In this document: one piece after another, positions 1-6,423 of the stretch
Layout: each line of letters opens with the position of its first letter
Position numbering within the stretch: the stretch's first letter is position 1
Assembly: GCA_022571825.1 (NCBI GenBank)
Contig: JACZXC010000141.1
Location: 1-7,251 of the forward strand
Direction of reading: 5' to 3'
DNA from: Myxococcales bacterium
Lineage (GTDB): Bacteria > Myxococcota_A > UBA9160 > SMWR01
Length of the DNA: 7,251 bases
The notes under the pieces: model-generated
The model's database searches: none
Told to the model about the DNA's origin: nothing
The model's input: the letters and a program-made list of their open reading frames with translations, nothing else
Made by a program: the position numbers and the translations under genes

Positions 1-112
1 CCAACGCGTCGAGCAGGAGAACTGCGGACGGGTCGTCGGGCGCTTCCCGACAGGCCGACCGCCGCTCGTCGGGGTCGGAGCTGGCCAGTCTCTGGAGGAG
101 CGGGTGGGTCAA
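1..112 (-). CDS. N-terminal fragment of a probable HEAT-repeat protein (runs off left edge)
   Basis: Reading the minus strand from a TTG at 112-110 gives 37 codons before the window ends: MTHPLLQRLASSDPDERRSA followed by CREAPDDPSAVLLLDAL. The pattern of a leucine-rich helix, the turn 'SSDPDERRSA' and a second helix 'PSAVLLLDAL' resembles the first HEAT (or HEAT-like, PBS lyase type) repeat seen at the start of many deltaproteobacterial HEAT proteins, which act as protein-protein scaffolds. The TTG shares bases with the TGA stop of the upstream metallo-hydrolase (TTGA overlap), matching the tight packing of the rest of the cluster. No clear Shine-Dalgarno sequence precedes it, so translation would depend on coupling. 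The family call rests on one partial repeat and the start codon is a rare one; an unrelated helical protein is possible. Confidence 0.45.
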   Translation of the reverse strand, partial: MTHPLLQRLASSDPDERRSACREAPDDPSAVLLLDAL

Positions 113-975
113 GCCAGGCGCCAGCGGGCGGTGAGTACTTCGTCCCCGCTCCGCCGAGCGCGCTGCTCGCCCTCGAGCTTGAGCAGGTGCGAGCCGACCG
201 ACTGCGCGGCCGCGGCGTGGAGCGATTCGGGATACGCGGCATAGATGCGCTTCACGATTTCGGGGATTCGATCCAGTCCCGCACCCATCGCTTCGATGAT
301 CTGCTCCTCTCGTCGATTGCGGTGGTCGATGTACTCGCGAATCTTGGCTTTCCCATCGGCGATGCGCGGCCCGTGGGCCGGATAGATCGCGGTGGGTGCT
401 TCGTCCAGCAACCGCTCGAGAGACTTCATGTAGTCGAGCAGGCTGCCGCCCTGCGCCGGGATCACCGTCGTTCCCACGCCGAGCACGTTGTCGCCGGAGA
501 AGATCGATCCCTCTTCCTCGAGCACGTAGCAGAGATGATCTTCGGCGTGGCCCGGCGTGTGGACTGCTCGAAGCGTTGCGCCCTCTGCGCGGATCACGGC
601 GCCATCGGAGATCGGAACCGGTTCGAAGGGGTACGGCGCGTCGTAATCGTCCCAGGGCAGCTTCGACACCCGGAGCGGACCGAAGCGTTCCATCACCGAG
701 GCGACGCCGCCCTGGTGGTCCGGGTGCCCGTGGGTGAGCACGATCTCCTGGATCTCGCAGCCCATCCGCTCGAGAGCCCCCGCCAGGACCGGCAGGTATT
801 CGGGGCATCCGTCTCCGGTGTCGAGCAGGATCCGTCGATTTCCGGTTCCGACGAGATAGGTGTTGGTACCGGGCCCGGTGAAGAGTCCGGGGTTCTGTCC
901 GAGCGCCACCACGACACGCTCGGACCAGACGTCGACGTCCGGGAGCGAAATTCCGATCATCGTCTCGGCGGTCAT
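109..975 (-). CDS. Metallo-beta-lactamase-fold hydrolase, LACTB2-like
   Basis: A 288-residue cytoplasmic (no signal peptide) dinuclear-metal hydrolase. Numbering from the ATG at 975, the fold opens with a 'GPGTNTYLVG' strand (residues 34-43), typical of the LACTB2/glyoxalase-II-like branch. The metal ligands are all present: THGHPDH (H82, H84, D86, H87), H143 in HTPGH, D162 in FSGDN and H201 in PAHGP. A helical/winged tail of about 80 residues follows ('REEQIIEAM', 'RIPEIVKRIYAAYPESL'), matching the C-terminal winged helix of the LACTB2 family; human LACTB2, a mitochondrial single-strand endoribonuclease, has the same length. The substrate here is unproven; RNA or a thioester/lactone ester are candidates. 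Start choice: GGAG at 986-983 lies 7 nt before the ATG at 975 but only 1 nt before the ATG at 981, so 975 is preferred although 981 would give an ATGA overlap with tldE. An in-frame extension to 1041 is unlikely, being inside tldE. Confidence 0.9.
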   Translation of the reverse strand: MTAETMIGISLPDVDVWSERVVVALGQNPGLFTGPGTNTYLVGTGNRRILLDTGDGCPEYLPVLAGALERMGCEIQEIVLTHGHPDHQGGVASVMERFGPLRVSKLPWDDYDAPYPFEPVPISDGAVIRAEGATLRAVHTPGHAEDHLCYVLEEEGSIFSGDNVLGVGTTVIPAQGGSLLDYMKSLERLLDEAPTAIYPAHGPRIADGKAKIREYIDHRNRREEQIIEAMGAGLDRIPEIVKRIYAAYPESLHAAAAQSVGSHLLKLEGEQRARRSGDEVLTARWRLA

Positions 976-977
976 GC

Positions 978-2342
978 TCATTCTCCGGCGATGGTCATGG
1001 TTGCGATGCGAAGGGACGGCGAGGCGATCCGGCCCAGCCACATCAGATCCGACCCGATCGCATCGATGGCCGCCAGCATCTCGCCAAAGTGCCCGGCGAT
1101 CGTAATCTCCTCCACCGGATGCTGGATCTCACCACCTTCGATCCAAAGGCCCACCGCCCCGCGCGAGTAGTCGCCGGTCACGGGGTTGAACCCCATCCCG
1201 ATCAGCTCGGTGACGAGCAGACCGCGGTCGGTGGCGGCGATGATCTCGTCGAGGCTGGACTCCCCGGGCTCGAGCCACAGGTTGGTGGGGGCGACGCTCG
1301 GTGCGCTTCCCGCCCCACGCGCGGCATTTCCGGTCGAGCGCATGCCGAGCTTCCGCGCCGAATAGCTGTCGAGCAGATAGCTCCGGAGGCGACCGGACTC
1401 CACGATCAGGTTGCGGCGGGTCGGGAGGCCCTCGCCGTCGAAGGGGCGGCTGCCGAGACCGCCTGAGCGGCGTCCGTCATCGATGATGCTGACCCGATCG
1501 CTGGCCACGGCCTCGCCCAGACGTCCGCCCAGAAAGCTGGTCTCGCGATAGACCGCATACCCGTTCAGACAGGTTGCGAGGTGACCGACCAGACTGCGCG
1601 CGGTCATCGGGTCGAAGATCACCGGCGCTTCGCAGGTGGGAATCCGGCGCGCGCCGAGACGCCGGATCGCTCGCTCGGCCGCCCGCCGGCCCACCGCCGC
1701 GGGATCCTCCAGATCCGAGAGCCGGCGCGCCACCGTCATCCAGGTATCTCGTTGCATCGATCCGTTCTGGCGCGCGATGGGTTCCGAGAAGAGCGAGTGA
1801 TGGGCCGACTCGTAGTGTCCGAGGAACCCGGCCGTGTTGCCGTAGGCGATTCGAGAAAACTCCGAGCTCACCACCGAGCCCTCGGAGTTCTCGATGCGCG
1901 GATCGGTGCTCCATGCCGCGGCCTCCGCGCGACGGGCGTCCTCGATGCGTGCCTCGACGGAAACCCCGCGATCGGCGTCGTCGCAGAGGGCCAGGTCGGG
2001 TGAGTCCTCGGCAAACCCGTCGTCGGGAAGTCCCGCGTCGGGATCCTCGGCCGTGGCACGCGCCAGGGCCACCGTCTCCGCCGCCATGCGATCGACGGCT
2101 TCCAGCGACAGGTCGCTGGTGGACGTAATCGCCGTGCGGAAGCCCGCGTCTCCCGAAACCAGGGCGCGAATTCCGAGGGTGCGCTCGCGCGCCTGGCTGA
2201 CGAAGTCGACCTCCTCGCGGCGCACCCGCGCTTCCAGGGCATCGGTCTCGATCAGCATGACGTCGCCCGCATCGGCTCCCGCCCCGCGGATTTTCGCGAG
2301 TGCGCGTCGAACCACTTCGAGGGCGAGGTCACCGTTGCTCAT
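978..2342 (-). CDS. tldE: TldE/PmbA, non-catalytic partner subunit of the TldD/TldE protease
   Basis: A 454-residue member of the TldD/PmbA family, close to the usual ~450 residues of TldE. In characterised systems TldE forms a heterodimer with TldD that degrades unfolded or small peptides, matures the microcin B17 leader and removes the CcdA antitoxin; TldE itself holds no metal site. Consistent with that, there is no HExxxH motif at the position where TldD has one; the aligned stretch around residues 262-290 ('YRETSFLGGRLGEAVASD', 'IIDDG') is of the TldE kind. The C-terminal signature 'GDYSRGAVGLWIEGGEIQHP' followed by 'VEEITIAGHFGEML' (about residues 390-422) is diagnostic. The ATG at 2342 overlaps the tldD stop by 4 nt (ATGA), implying translational coupling and equal amounts of the two subunits. 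The gene is full-length with no frameshift. Confidence 0.95.
   Translation of the reverse strand: MSNGDLALEVVRRALAKIRGAGADAGDVMLIETDALEARVRREEVDFVSQARERTLGIRALVSGDAGFRTAITSTSDLSLEAVDRMAAETVALARATAEDPDAGLPDDGFAEDSPDLALCDDADRGVSVEARIEDARRAEAAAWSTDPRIENSEGSVVSSEFSRIAYGNTAGFLGHYESAHHSLFSEPIARQNGSMQRDTWMTVARRLSDLEDPAAVGRRAAERAIRRLGARRIPTCEAPVIFDPMTARSLVGHLATCLNGYAVYRETSFLGGRLGEAVASDRVSIIDDGRRSGGLGSRPFDGEGLPTRRNLIVESGRLRSYLLDSYSARKLGMRSTGNAARGAGSAPSVAPTNLWLEPGESSLDEIIAATDRGLLVTELIGMGFNPVTGDYSRGAVGLWIEGGEIQHPVEEITIAGHFGEMLAAIDAIGSDLMWLGRIASPSLRIATMTIAGE
983..986 (-). promoter_or_regulatory. Shine-Dalgarno GGAG that decides the metallo-hydrolase start
   Basis: On the minus strand the sequence reads CGCCGGAGAATGAGCATG. 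GGAG is 7 nt from the ATG at 975 but only 1 nt from the ATG at 981. Ribosome spacing therefore favours 975. The site lies inside the last codons of tldE. Confidence 0.55.
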
Positions 2343-3790
2343 CCCTGGGTGCCACCCACGGTGAGATCGTCGATTCGGATGGTCGGCAGACCCACGCCGA
2401 CCGGAACGCTCTGTCCATCCTTCCCGCAGGTTCCGACGCCGCGGTCGAGGGCCAGGTCGTTTCCGATGCGCGTCACGCGGGTGAGAACGTCCGGGCCGTT
2501 GCCGATGAGGGTGGCTCCCCGGAGGGGCGCTCCCAGGCGGCCGTCTTCGATGCGGTAGGCCTCGTTTGCCGAGAACACGAACTTCCCACTGGTGATGTCC
2601 ACCTGACCTCCGCCGAAGGAAGCCGCGTAGATTCCGTTCTTCACCGACCGCAGGATATCCTCGGGCTCCTCTTCCCCCGCCAGCATGAAAGTGTTGGTCA
2701 TCCGCGGCATGGGGAGGTGGGCGTAGCTCTCGCGTCGGCCGTTGCCGGTCGGGGACATGCCCATGAGGCGCGCGTTGATGCGATCCTGCAAATAGCCACA
2801 CAGGATGCCGTTCTCGATCAGCACCGTGCGCTGGGTCGCCGTGCCTTCGTCGTCGACATTGAGCGATCCGCGGCGGGCTTTGAGGGTGCCGTCATCGATC
2901 ACGGTGACGCCGTCTGCGGCCACTCGCTCGCCCAGCCGCCCGGAGAAGGCCGAGGTTTGCTTGCGGTTGAAATCGCCCTCGAGGCCGTGACCGATGGCTT
3001 CGTGCAGCAGGATCCCGGGCCAGCCCGGGCCCAGGACGACGTTCATGGTTCCGGCGGGACACGGTTCGGCCTCGAGGTTGAGGGTCGCGAGGCGAACCGC
3101 CTCGCGGACGACAAACTCCCACGTGTCGGGTTCGAACAGCCGGTCGAGGTCGAAACGTCCCCCCGACCCCTGATAGCCGATCTCTCGGCGAGTCCCGGCG
3201 CGGTCGCTGGCGATCACCTGGACATTGAGACGGACGAGGGGGCGGATGTCGCCCACCAGGGTGCCATCACTCCCCGCCATCAACACGGTTCGATGTTCGG
3301 ACACCACGCTCGCCATGACCTGCTTCACACGCGGGTCCAGGCGGCGGGCCAGGCGGTCGATCTCGCCGAGCAGGGCGACCTTGCGATCCACGGGAACGTC
3401 GGTGGGTGCGCAGCTCACCGGGTAGAGATCGTGGGCGGGTGCTCCGGCGCGGACCGCGACTGCGCGGGGCGTGCCGGAGGCCTGGGAGATTGCTCGCGCC
3501 GTCGACGCCGCCAGCTGTAGGCTCTCGACGGTCACCTGGTCCGAGTGGGCGTAACCCTGGCGCTCTCCGACCTGGGCACGGACGCCTACACCCTGGGAGA
3601 CGTGGCGGTCCCCGCTCTTGACGAGACCTTCTTCCAGGGTCACCGAGTCCTGGGTCGTGTACTCGAAGAAGAGGTCGGCGTAGTCGACCTGACGCTCGAG
3701 GGTCGTGTCCAGGGCCCGGGTGAGACTGCGATCGTCGAGCCCGAAGCGATCGTGAAGGAACCGAAGGGCGTCGCGGTCTTCCGAGCTCAT
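2339..3790 (-). CDS. tldD: TldD metalloprotease, catalytic subunit
   Basis: A 483-residue cytoplasmic zinc peptidase (peptidase family U62), the usual TldD length. The catalytic HExxxH motif is intact as HEAIGHGLEGD, with H263, E264 and H268. The conserved cysteine in 'TCGKDGQSVPVGVG' is at residue 455 and fits the third zinc ligand known in TldD. Other family signatures are 'SGRLGERVAADGVTVIDDGT' just after the active site and 'GGGQVDITSGKFVFSANEAY' near residue 410. With TldE it forms a heterodimer that digests unfolded peptides threaded into an inner chamber. The ATG at 3790 overlaps the stop of the upstream HAD gene (ATGA) and is preceded by GGGAG 8 nt away. Upstream in-frame codons to 4273 overlap the HAD gene in another frame and are not part of the protein. 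Immediate coupling to tldE is common; coupling to a HAD hydrolase and a secretion operon is less so. Confidence 0.96.
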   Translation of the reverse strand: MSSEDRDALRFLHDRFGLDDRSLTRALDTTLERQVDYADLFFEYTTQDSVTLEEGLVKSGDRHVSQGVGVRAQVGERQGYAHSDQVTVESLQLAASTARAISQASGTPRAVAVRAGAPAHDLYPVSCAPTDVPVDRKVALLGEIDRLARRLDPRVKQVMASVVSEHRTVLMAGSDGTLVGDIRPLVRLNVQVIASDRAGTRREIGYQGSGGRFDLDRLFEPDTWEFVVREAVRLATLNLEAEPCPAGTMNVVLGPGWPGILLHEAIGHGLEGDFNRKQTSAFSGRLGERVAADGVTVIDDGTLKARRGSLNVDDEGTATQRTVLIENGILCGYLQDRINARLMGMSPTGNGRRESYAHLPMPRMTNTFMLAGEEEPEDILRSVKNGIYAASFGGGQVDITSGKFVFSANEAYRIEDGRLGAPLRGATLIGNGPDVLTRVTRIGNDLALDRGVGTCGKDGQSVPVGVGLPTIRIDDLTVGGTQG

Positions 3791-4497
3791 GCTGGATGCT
3801 CCCGATCCAAGGCCTCCAGGCGATCCGGAAGCTCCGCGAGAGTAGCAAGCCCTCCCGCGTCGATGGCGCGCAGGCCCGCCGAGCGGGCGCCCTCGGTGTC
3901 GCGCTCGTGGTCGTCGCCGACATACACGGACTCGGCGGCGCGCTTGGCCAGCCGCGCGAGGGCAACGCGAAAGATGCGCGGGTCGGGCTTGGCAGCCCGG
4001 GCCGAGGCCGGGGTCACGACGATGTCGAAAAACCTGGCTAGATCGAGCTCTTCGAGAATCTGAACCAGGCGGTGATCGAAGTTCGAAATGACTCCGGTCG
4101 CGATGCCCCGGCGGTGCAGCTCCGCCAGGAGCTCGCGAGATCCTCCCACCGCTCGCCAGCCACGGGCGCCCGAGTAGCGCGCGTACAATCGATCGAAGTA
4201 GGCATCGAAGTCCGCGAAGCGCGCAGTCTGATCCGCCGCCGCAAACGTGCCCCGCACCACGTCGTGCCACCACTGTCGCTCGAGCCCTGGAATCTGTTCG
4301 GGTGAGGCCTCGGGAAAGACCATGGGTCGGGCGCTGCGCAGGATGCGCGTGAAGGCATCATCGACCCGCCCGCTCGGCAGGTCGACGCCGAACTCTCGGG
4401 CGACGCGCGCATAGGTCTCTCCGACCCGCTCGCGAAGCTCGATCAGCGTACCCGCGGCGTCGAAGAGCACTGCGGAGATCTTCTCGGGCCTGGCCAT
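3787..4497 (-). CDS. HAD-superfamily subfamily IA hydrolase with atypical motif I (HDHD3/DREG-2-like)
   Basis: A 236-residue haloacid-dehalogenase-type protein. Motif I is LFDAAGTLIE: nucleophile D13 and T17 are present, but the D+2 position, normally the general acid/base aspartate of phosphatases, is A15. Motif II is ISNFD (S138), motif III is K170 in 'AAKPDPRIF', motif IV is 'VYVGDDHERD' (D195, D196, D200). A helical C1 cap spans about residues 20-110 ('ERVGETYARVAREFGVDL' onward). D-x-A/V-G-T variants occur in the DREG-2/HDHD3 group and in phosphonoacetaldehyde hydrolase, but the latter's cap lysine is not evident, so a phosphonatase role is not claimed. Substrate unknown. The ATG at 4497 is chosen over a GTG at 4515, which falls inside a perfect hairpin (4514-4531) and has no ribosome site; the ATG too has only a weak one. 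The stop overlaps the tldD start by 4 nt, so the two are probably co-translated. Confidence 0.85.
   Translation of the reverse strand: MARPEKISAVLFDAAGTLIELRERVGETYARVAREFGVDLPSGRVDDAFTRILRSARPMVFPEASPEQIPGLERQWWHDVVRGTFAAADQTARFADFDAYFDRLYARYSGARGWRAVGGSRELLAELHRRGIATGVISNFDHRLVQILEELDLARFFDIVVTPASARAAKPDPRIFRVALARLAKRAAESVYVGDDHERDTEGARSAGLRAIDAGGLATLAELPDRLEALDREHPA
3799..3803 (-). promoter_or_regulatory. Shine-Dalgarno site of tldD
   Basis: GGGAG on the minus strand, 8 nt before the ATG at 3790, within the last codons of the HAD gene. It supports 3790 as the tldD start and suggests that tldD can recruit ribosomes directly as well as through coupling. Confidence 0.5.
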
Positions 4498-4513
4498 GCC
4501 CGCCGATTCAAAC

Positions 4514-4531
4514 ACGCGCCCGGTGGCGCGT
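4514..4531 (-). repeat. Perfect 7-bp hairpin with 4-nt loop (GC-rich, terminator- or attenuator-like)
   Basis: Plus-strand ACGCGCC (4514-4520), loop CGGT (4521-4524), GGCGCGT (4525-4531). On the transcribed minus strand the stem is followed by only a short GTTTG, so a strong rho-independent terminator is unlikely; partial termination, RNA stabilisation or a binding palindrome are open. It covers the alternative GTG start at 4515. Confidence 0.45.
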
Positions 4532-4532
4532 C

Positions 4533-4546
4533 CAGCGATGACGCTG
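4533..4546 (-). repeat. Second small hairpin, 5-bp stem and 4-nt loop
   Basis: Plus-strand CAGCG (4533-4537), loop ATGA (4538-4541), CGCTG (4542-4546). It abuts the first hairpin with a single base between them. Its stem and loop overlap one copy of the CGATGACGC direct repeat. Short enough to arise by chance in GC-rich DNA. Confidence 0.3.
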
Positions 4547-4602
4547 TGATCCAGCCTTCCGAGCGATCCCTCGATGACGCGCGACGTCTGGGGCGACCGG
4601 GC

Positions 4603-5571
4603 TCAGGGGCGCTGGGGGACCCGGGCCGAGGCGATGAAGGTCGCCGGTAGCTCGCGACTCGACGAAAGCCCGGCGCACTCGTCGCATCGGGTGTCGGCGA
4701 GACCCGCCTCTCGGAACCAGGTTTTCACCTCCTCGGCCGAGAAACCCAGCCAGGTGACGCCCAGCTCCTGACGCATCCACTCGTGGTCGTGGCGCATGAA
4801 GTCGACCACCACGACGCGGCCGCCGGGCCTGACCACGCGCATCATCTCGCGAATGGCGTCGGCGGGGGAGGGCAGGTAGTGCAGCACCATGTGCGCAAAG
4901 GCGGCGTCGACCTCGCAGTCGTTGAGCGGCAGGCTGCTCGCCTCGCCGAGGCGGAGCTCGATCCGGTCCCGTGTTTCCGGCGTCATCTTCGCACGAGCCG
5001 CCTCGATCATACGGCGGGAATGGTCGATCGCGATCACCCGGAGCCCCAGGTGCGCCATCTCGATCGCCAGGATTCCGGTCCCGGTTCCGATGTCGACGAC
5101 AGTTTGGTTGGGCTCGACCAGGCGACCGATCGCCTGGGCGCGCAGGGCATCGTCGTTGAAGACCTTGCGCAACGCGTCCCACTCCGGACCCACGGATTCG
5201 AAGAAGTTCCGGGTGCGCGCGGCCCGGTCTTCCAGGACCCGGCTCAGGGCTGCCGCGTCGCGGCCGGTGGTCGGACCGTCGCGCAGGGAGCGCGTGACCA
5301 GATCCCAGGCGTCGCGCCAGGGTCCTTCCGTCGGCGCCACGAAGCGGTAGAAGACATACGTGCCATCGCGTCGGTCCTCGAGCAAGCCCGCCTCGCGGAG
5401 GATGGCCAGATGGCGCGACACCCGTGACTGCGCCATTCCGAGCACGCCCATCAGCTCCTGAACCGCGAGCTCTTCGCGTTGCAGGAGCGCCAGGATGCGC
5501 ACGCGGGTGGGGTCCGCGAAGGTCTTGAAGACCCGCTGGAGAGCGTCCGGGCCGGTGCGCGGGGCGCTCAT
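4603..5571 (-). CDS. ArsR-family winged-helix regulator fused to a SAM-dependent methyltransferase
   Basis: A 322-residue two-domain protein. Residues about 10-80 form an ArsR-type winged helix: 'LQRVFKTFADPTRVRILALL', recognition helix 'MAQSRVSRHLAILREAGLLE', wing 'DRRDGTYVFYRF'. The site that carries metal-binding cysteines in ArsR/SmtB sensors reads 'ELAVQEL' with none; the only cysteines are C219, C296 and C299. After a linker (100-140), residues about 155-290 are a class I methyltransferase: SAM motif 'VVDIGTGTGILAIEMA' (158-173), acidic residue D183 in 'VIAIDHSRRMIEAA', and 'VRPGGRVVVVDFMRHD' (247-262), of the UbiE/ArsM kind. Similar fusions are known near methionine-cycle genes in other Proteobacteria, where related ArsR-type regulators answer to SAH, so a SAM/SAH-sensing role is plausible; a true enzyme is also possible. 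The ATG at 5571 overlaps the gspN stop (ATGA). Open frame upstream to 6390 is antisense-like coding noise inside gspN. Confidence 0.9.
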   Translation of the reverse strand: MSAPRTGPDALQRVFKTFADPTRVRILALLQREELAVQELMGVLGMAQSRVSRHLAILREAGLLEDRRDGTYVFYRFVAPTEGPWRDAWDLVTRSLRDGPTTGRDAAALSRVLEDRAARTRNFFESVGPEWDALRKVFNDDALRAQAIGRLVEPNQTVVDIGTGTGILAIEMAHLGLRVIAIDHSRRMIEAARAKMTPETRDRIELRLGEASSLPLNDCEVDAAFAHMVLHYLPSPADAIREMMRVVRPGGRVVVVDFMRHDHEWMRQELGVTWLGFSAEEVKTWFREAGLADTRCDECAGLSSSRELPATFIASARVPQRP

Positions 5572-6422
5572 TGCACCCGGGGGTTGGCGATGGTCCCGGT
5601 GATTCGCACCCGGGTGGATCCCTCCCGGGAGACCCGCATCCCGGCGGACTCGAGCAGATGCCTCGACGCCGCGGGTGTTTGCAGGACGATGCGGAGTGAA
5701 AGTGGAGCGGATTCGAACTGGCGCGCGTGTCCCACGGTCCCGGTCAGCTCGCCACTCAACAGCGGCCCGCGAAGTTCGATTGAATTCACGGTTGCGATGG
5801 CTTGACCTCCAAGAACCAGATCGCCGATGAGCTGGTCGAAAGGCACGGCCACGGGAATCCCCGGGATCTTGACCGATCCGTCCCGGGCCTCGAAGGCGAT
5901 CGTCCCCTCGGGCCCCGACTCCCCCAGACGCAGATCGATGGATGCATCGGCGGAACCCTCGAGGGCCATTCCCGGCCACACCTCCCACAGGGGAAGGGTG
6001 GCCAGGTCGATCCGCCTCAGCCTCCCCACCCAGGCACCGGACCCGTTCAGTGTGACCGTCCCCTCGGCCTCGCCCAAGGGACCCGCCAGATGGGTGTGGA
6101 TGGCCGGTGCGCCTCGGAACCACGAGAGTGACCAGGCCGGTTGGAGTCGCAGCGTGCCCAACTCCAGCTCCATATCTCCCGGCCCCCACGCCCGCACGCC
6201 CCGGGCATCCAGGCCCGGACCGCCGAGGGTCAGGCGGGGCTCGACGCTGCGGATCTGCAGGAGAATCGGGGTCTCGCGCCGGACCGCGGCCTCGATGAAC
6301 TCGCCGAGGCGCTGGTAGGGGAAGCCCCGGGTGATGAATCCGAGCACGAGCAGCAGGCCCACCCCGGGGATCCCGATGACTCTCAGCCATCGCGGGACCG
6401 CGAACCCCGGTGCGCCGGCCAC
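5568..6422 (-). CDS. gspN: Type II secretion system protein GspN
   Basis: A 284-residue bitopic inner-membrane protein. A basic N-terminus (R11, R14) is followed by one membrane span, about residues 15-32 ('VIGIPGVGLLLVLGFITR'), then a periplasmic domain of alternating beta strands. Segments such as 'VEPRLTLGGPGLDARGVRAW' (60-79) and 'LRLQPAWSLSWFRGAPAIHT' (91-110) are typical of the deltaproteobacterial GspN family, whose beta-rich repeats recall AsmA-like proteins. GspN is an accessory part of the inner-membrane platform and is missing from many type II systems; its precise role is not settled. The start is a GTG one base after the gspM stop, without a strong ribosome site, so coupling with gspM is likely. 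The stop overlaps the ArsR-methyltransferase start. Sequence similarity in this family is low, but position right after gspL-gspM supports the call. Confidence 0.85.
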   Translation of the reverse strand: MAGAPGFAVPRWLRVIGIPGVGLLLVLGFITRGFPYQRLGEFIEAAVRRETPILLQIRSVEPRLTLGGPGLDARGVRAWGPGDMELELGTLRLQPAWSLSWFRGAPAIHTHLAGPLGEAEGTVTLNGSGAWVGRLRRIDLATLPLWEVWPGMALEGSADASIDLRLGESGPEGTIAFEARDGSVKIPGIPVAVPFDQLIGDLVLGGQAIATVNSIELRGPLLSGELTGTVGHARQFESAPLSLRIVLQTPAASRHLLESAGMRVSREGSTRVRITGTIANPRVQ

Positions 6423-6423
6423 G

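Larger units (their letters stand above)
4498..4602. other. Intergenic gap holding tandem hairpins, the only spacer over 2 bp in the cluster
   Basis: This 105-bp spacer separates the ArsR-methyltransferase gene from the HAD gene. It carries two perfect inverted repeats (4514-4531 and 4533-4546) and a 9-bp direct repeat CGATGACGC at 4536-4544 and 4572-4580. I see no convincing -35/-10 pair and no T-run terminator on the minus strand. It may contain an internal promoter or operator for the downstream HAD-tldD-tldE genes, or simply be a processing or attenuation element. Confidence 0.4.

Noticed and set aside
187..1170. 327-residue open frame on the plus strand
   Set aside because: Antisense to the LACTB2-like gene and the end of tldE, with no domain pattern and no ribosome site of note.
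2300..3520. 406-residue open frame on the plus strand
   Set aside because: It lies entirely antisense to tldD and the start of tldE, whose protein sequences are unmistakable. Its translation has no recognisable domain; long antisense frames are expected at this GC content.
3791..4273. N-terminal extension of TldD
   Set aside because: Low-complexity translation inside the HAD gene. The ATG at 3790 has a ribosome site and gives the usual TldD length.
4443..4463. Phosphonoacetaldehyde hydrolase (phosphonatase) assignment for the HAD protein
   Set aside because: The D-x-A-G-T motif is shared, but the cap lysine needed for the Schiff base is not identifiable and no phosphonate genes are nearby.
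4514..4531. Rho-independent terminator after the ArsR-methyltransferase gene
   Set aside because: The stem is good, but it is followed by only a short run of T on the transcribed strand, and it sits 72 bp after the stop and directly before the HAD start. Kept only as a hairpin of unknown role.
5572..6390. N-terminal extension of the ArsR-methyltransferase (273 extra residues in frame)
   Set aside because: The extension is arginine/proline/glycine-rich and overlaps gspN in another frame. The ArsR domain begins naturally at the ATG at 5571, which overlaps the gspN stop like the other junctions.
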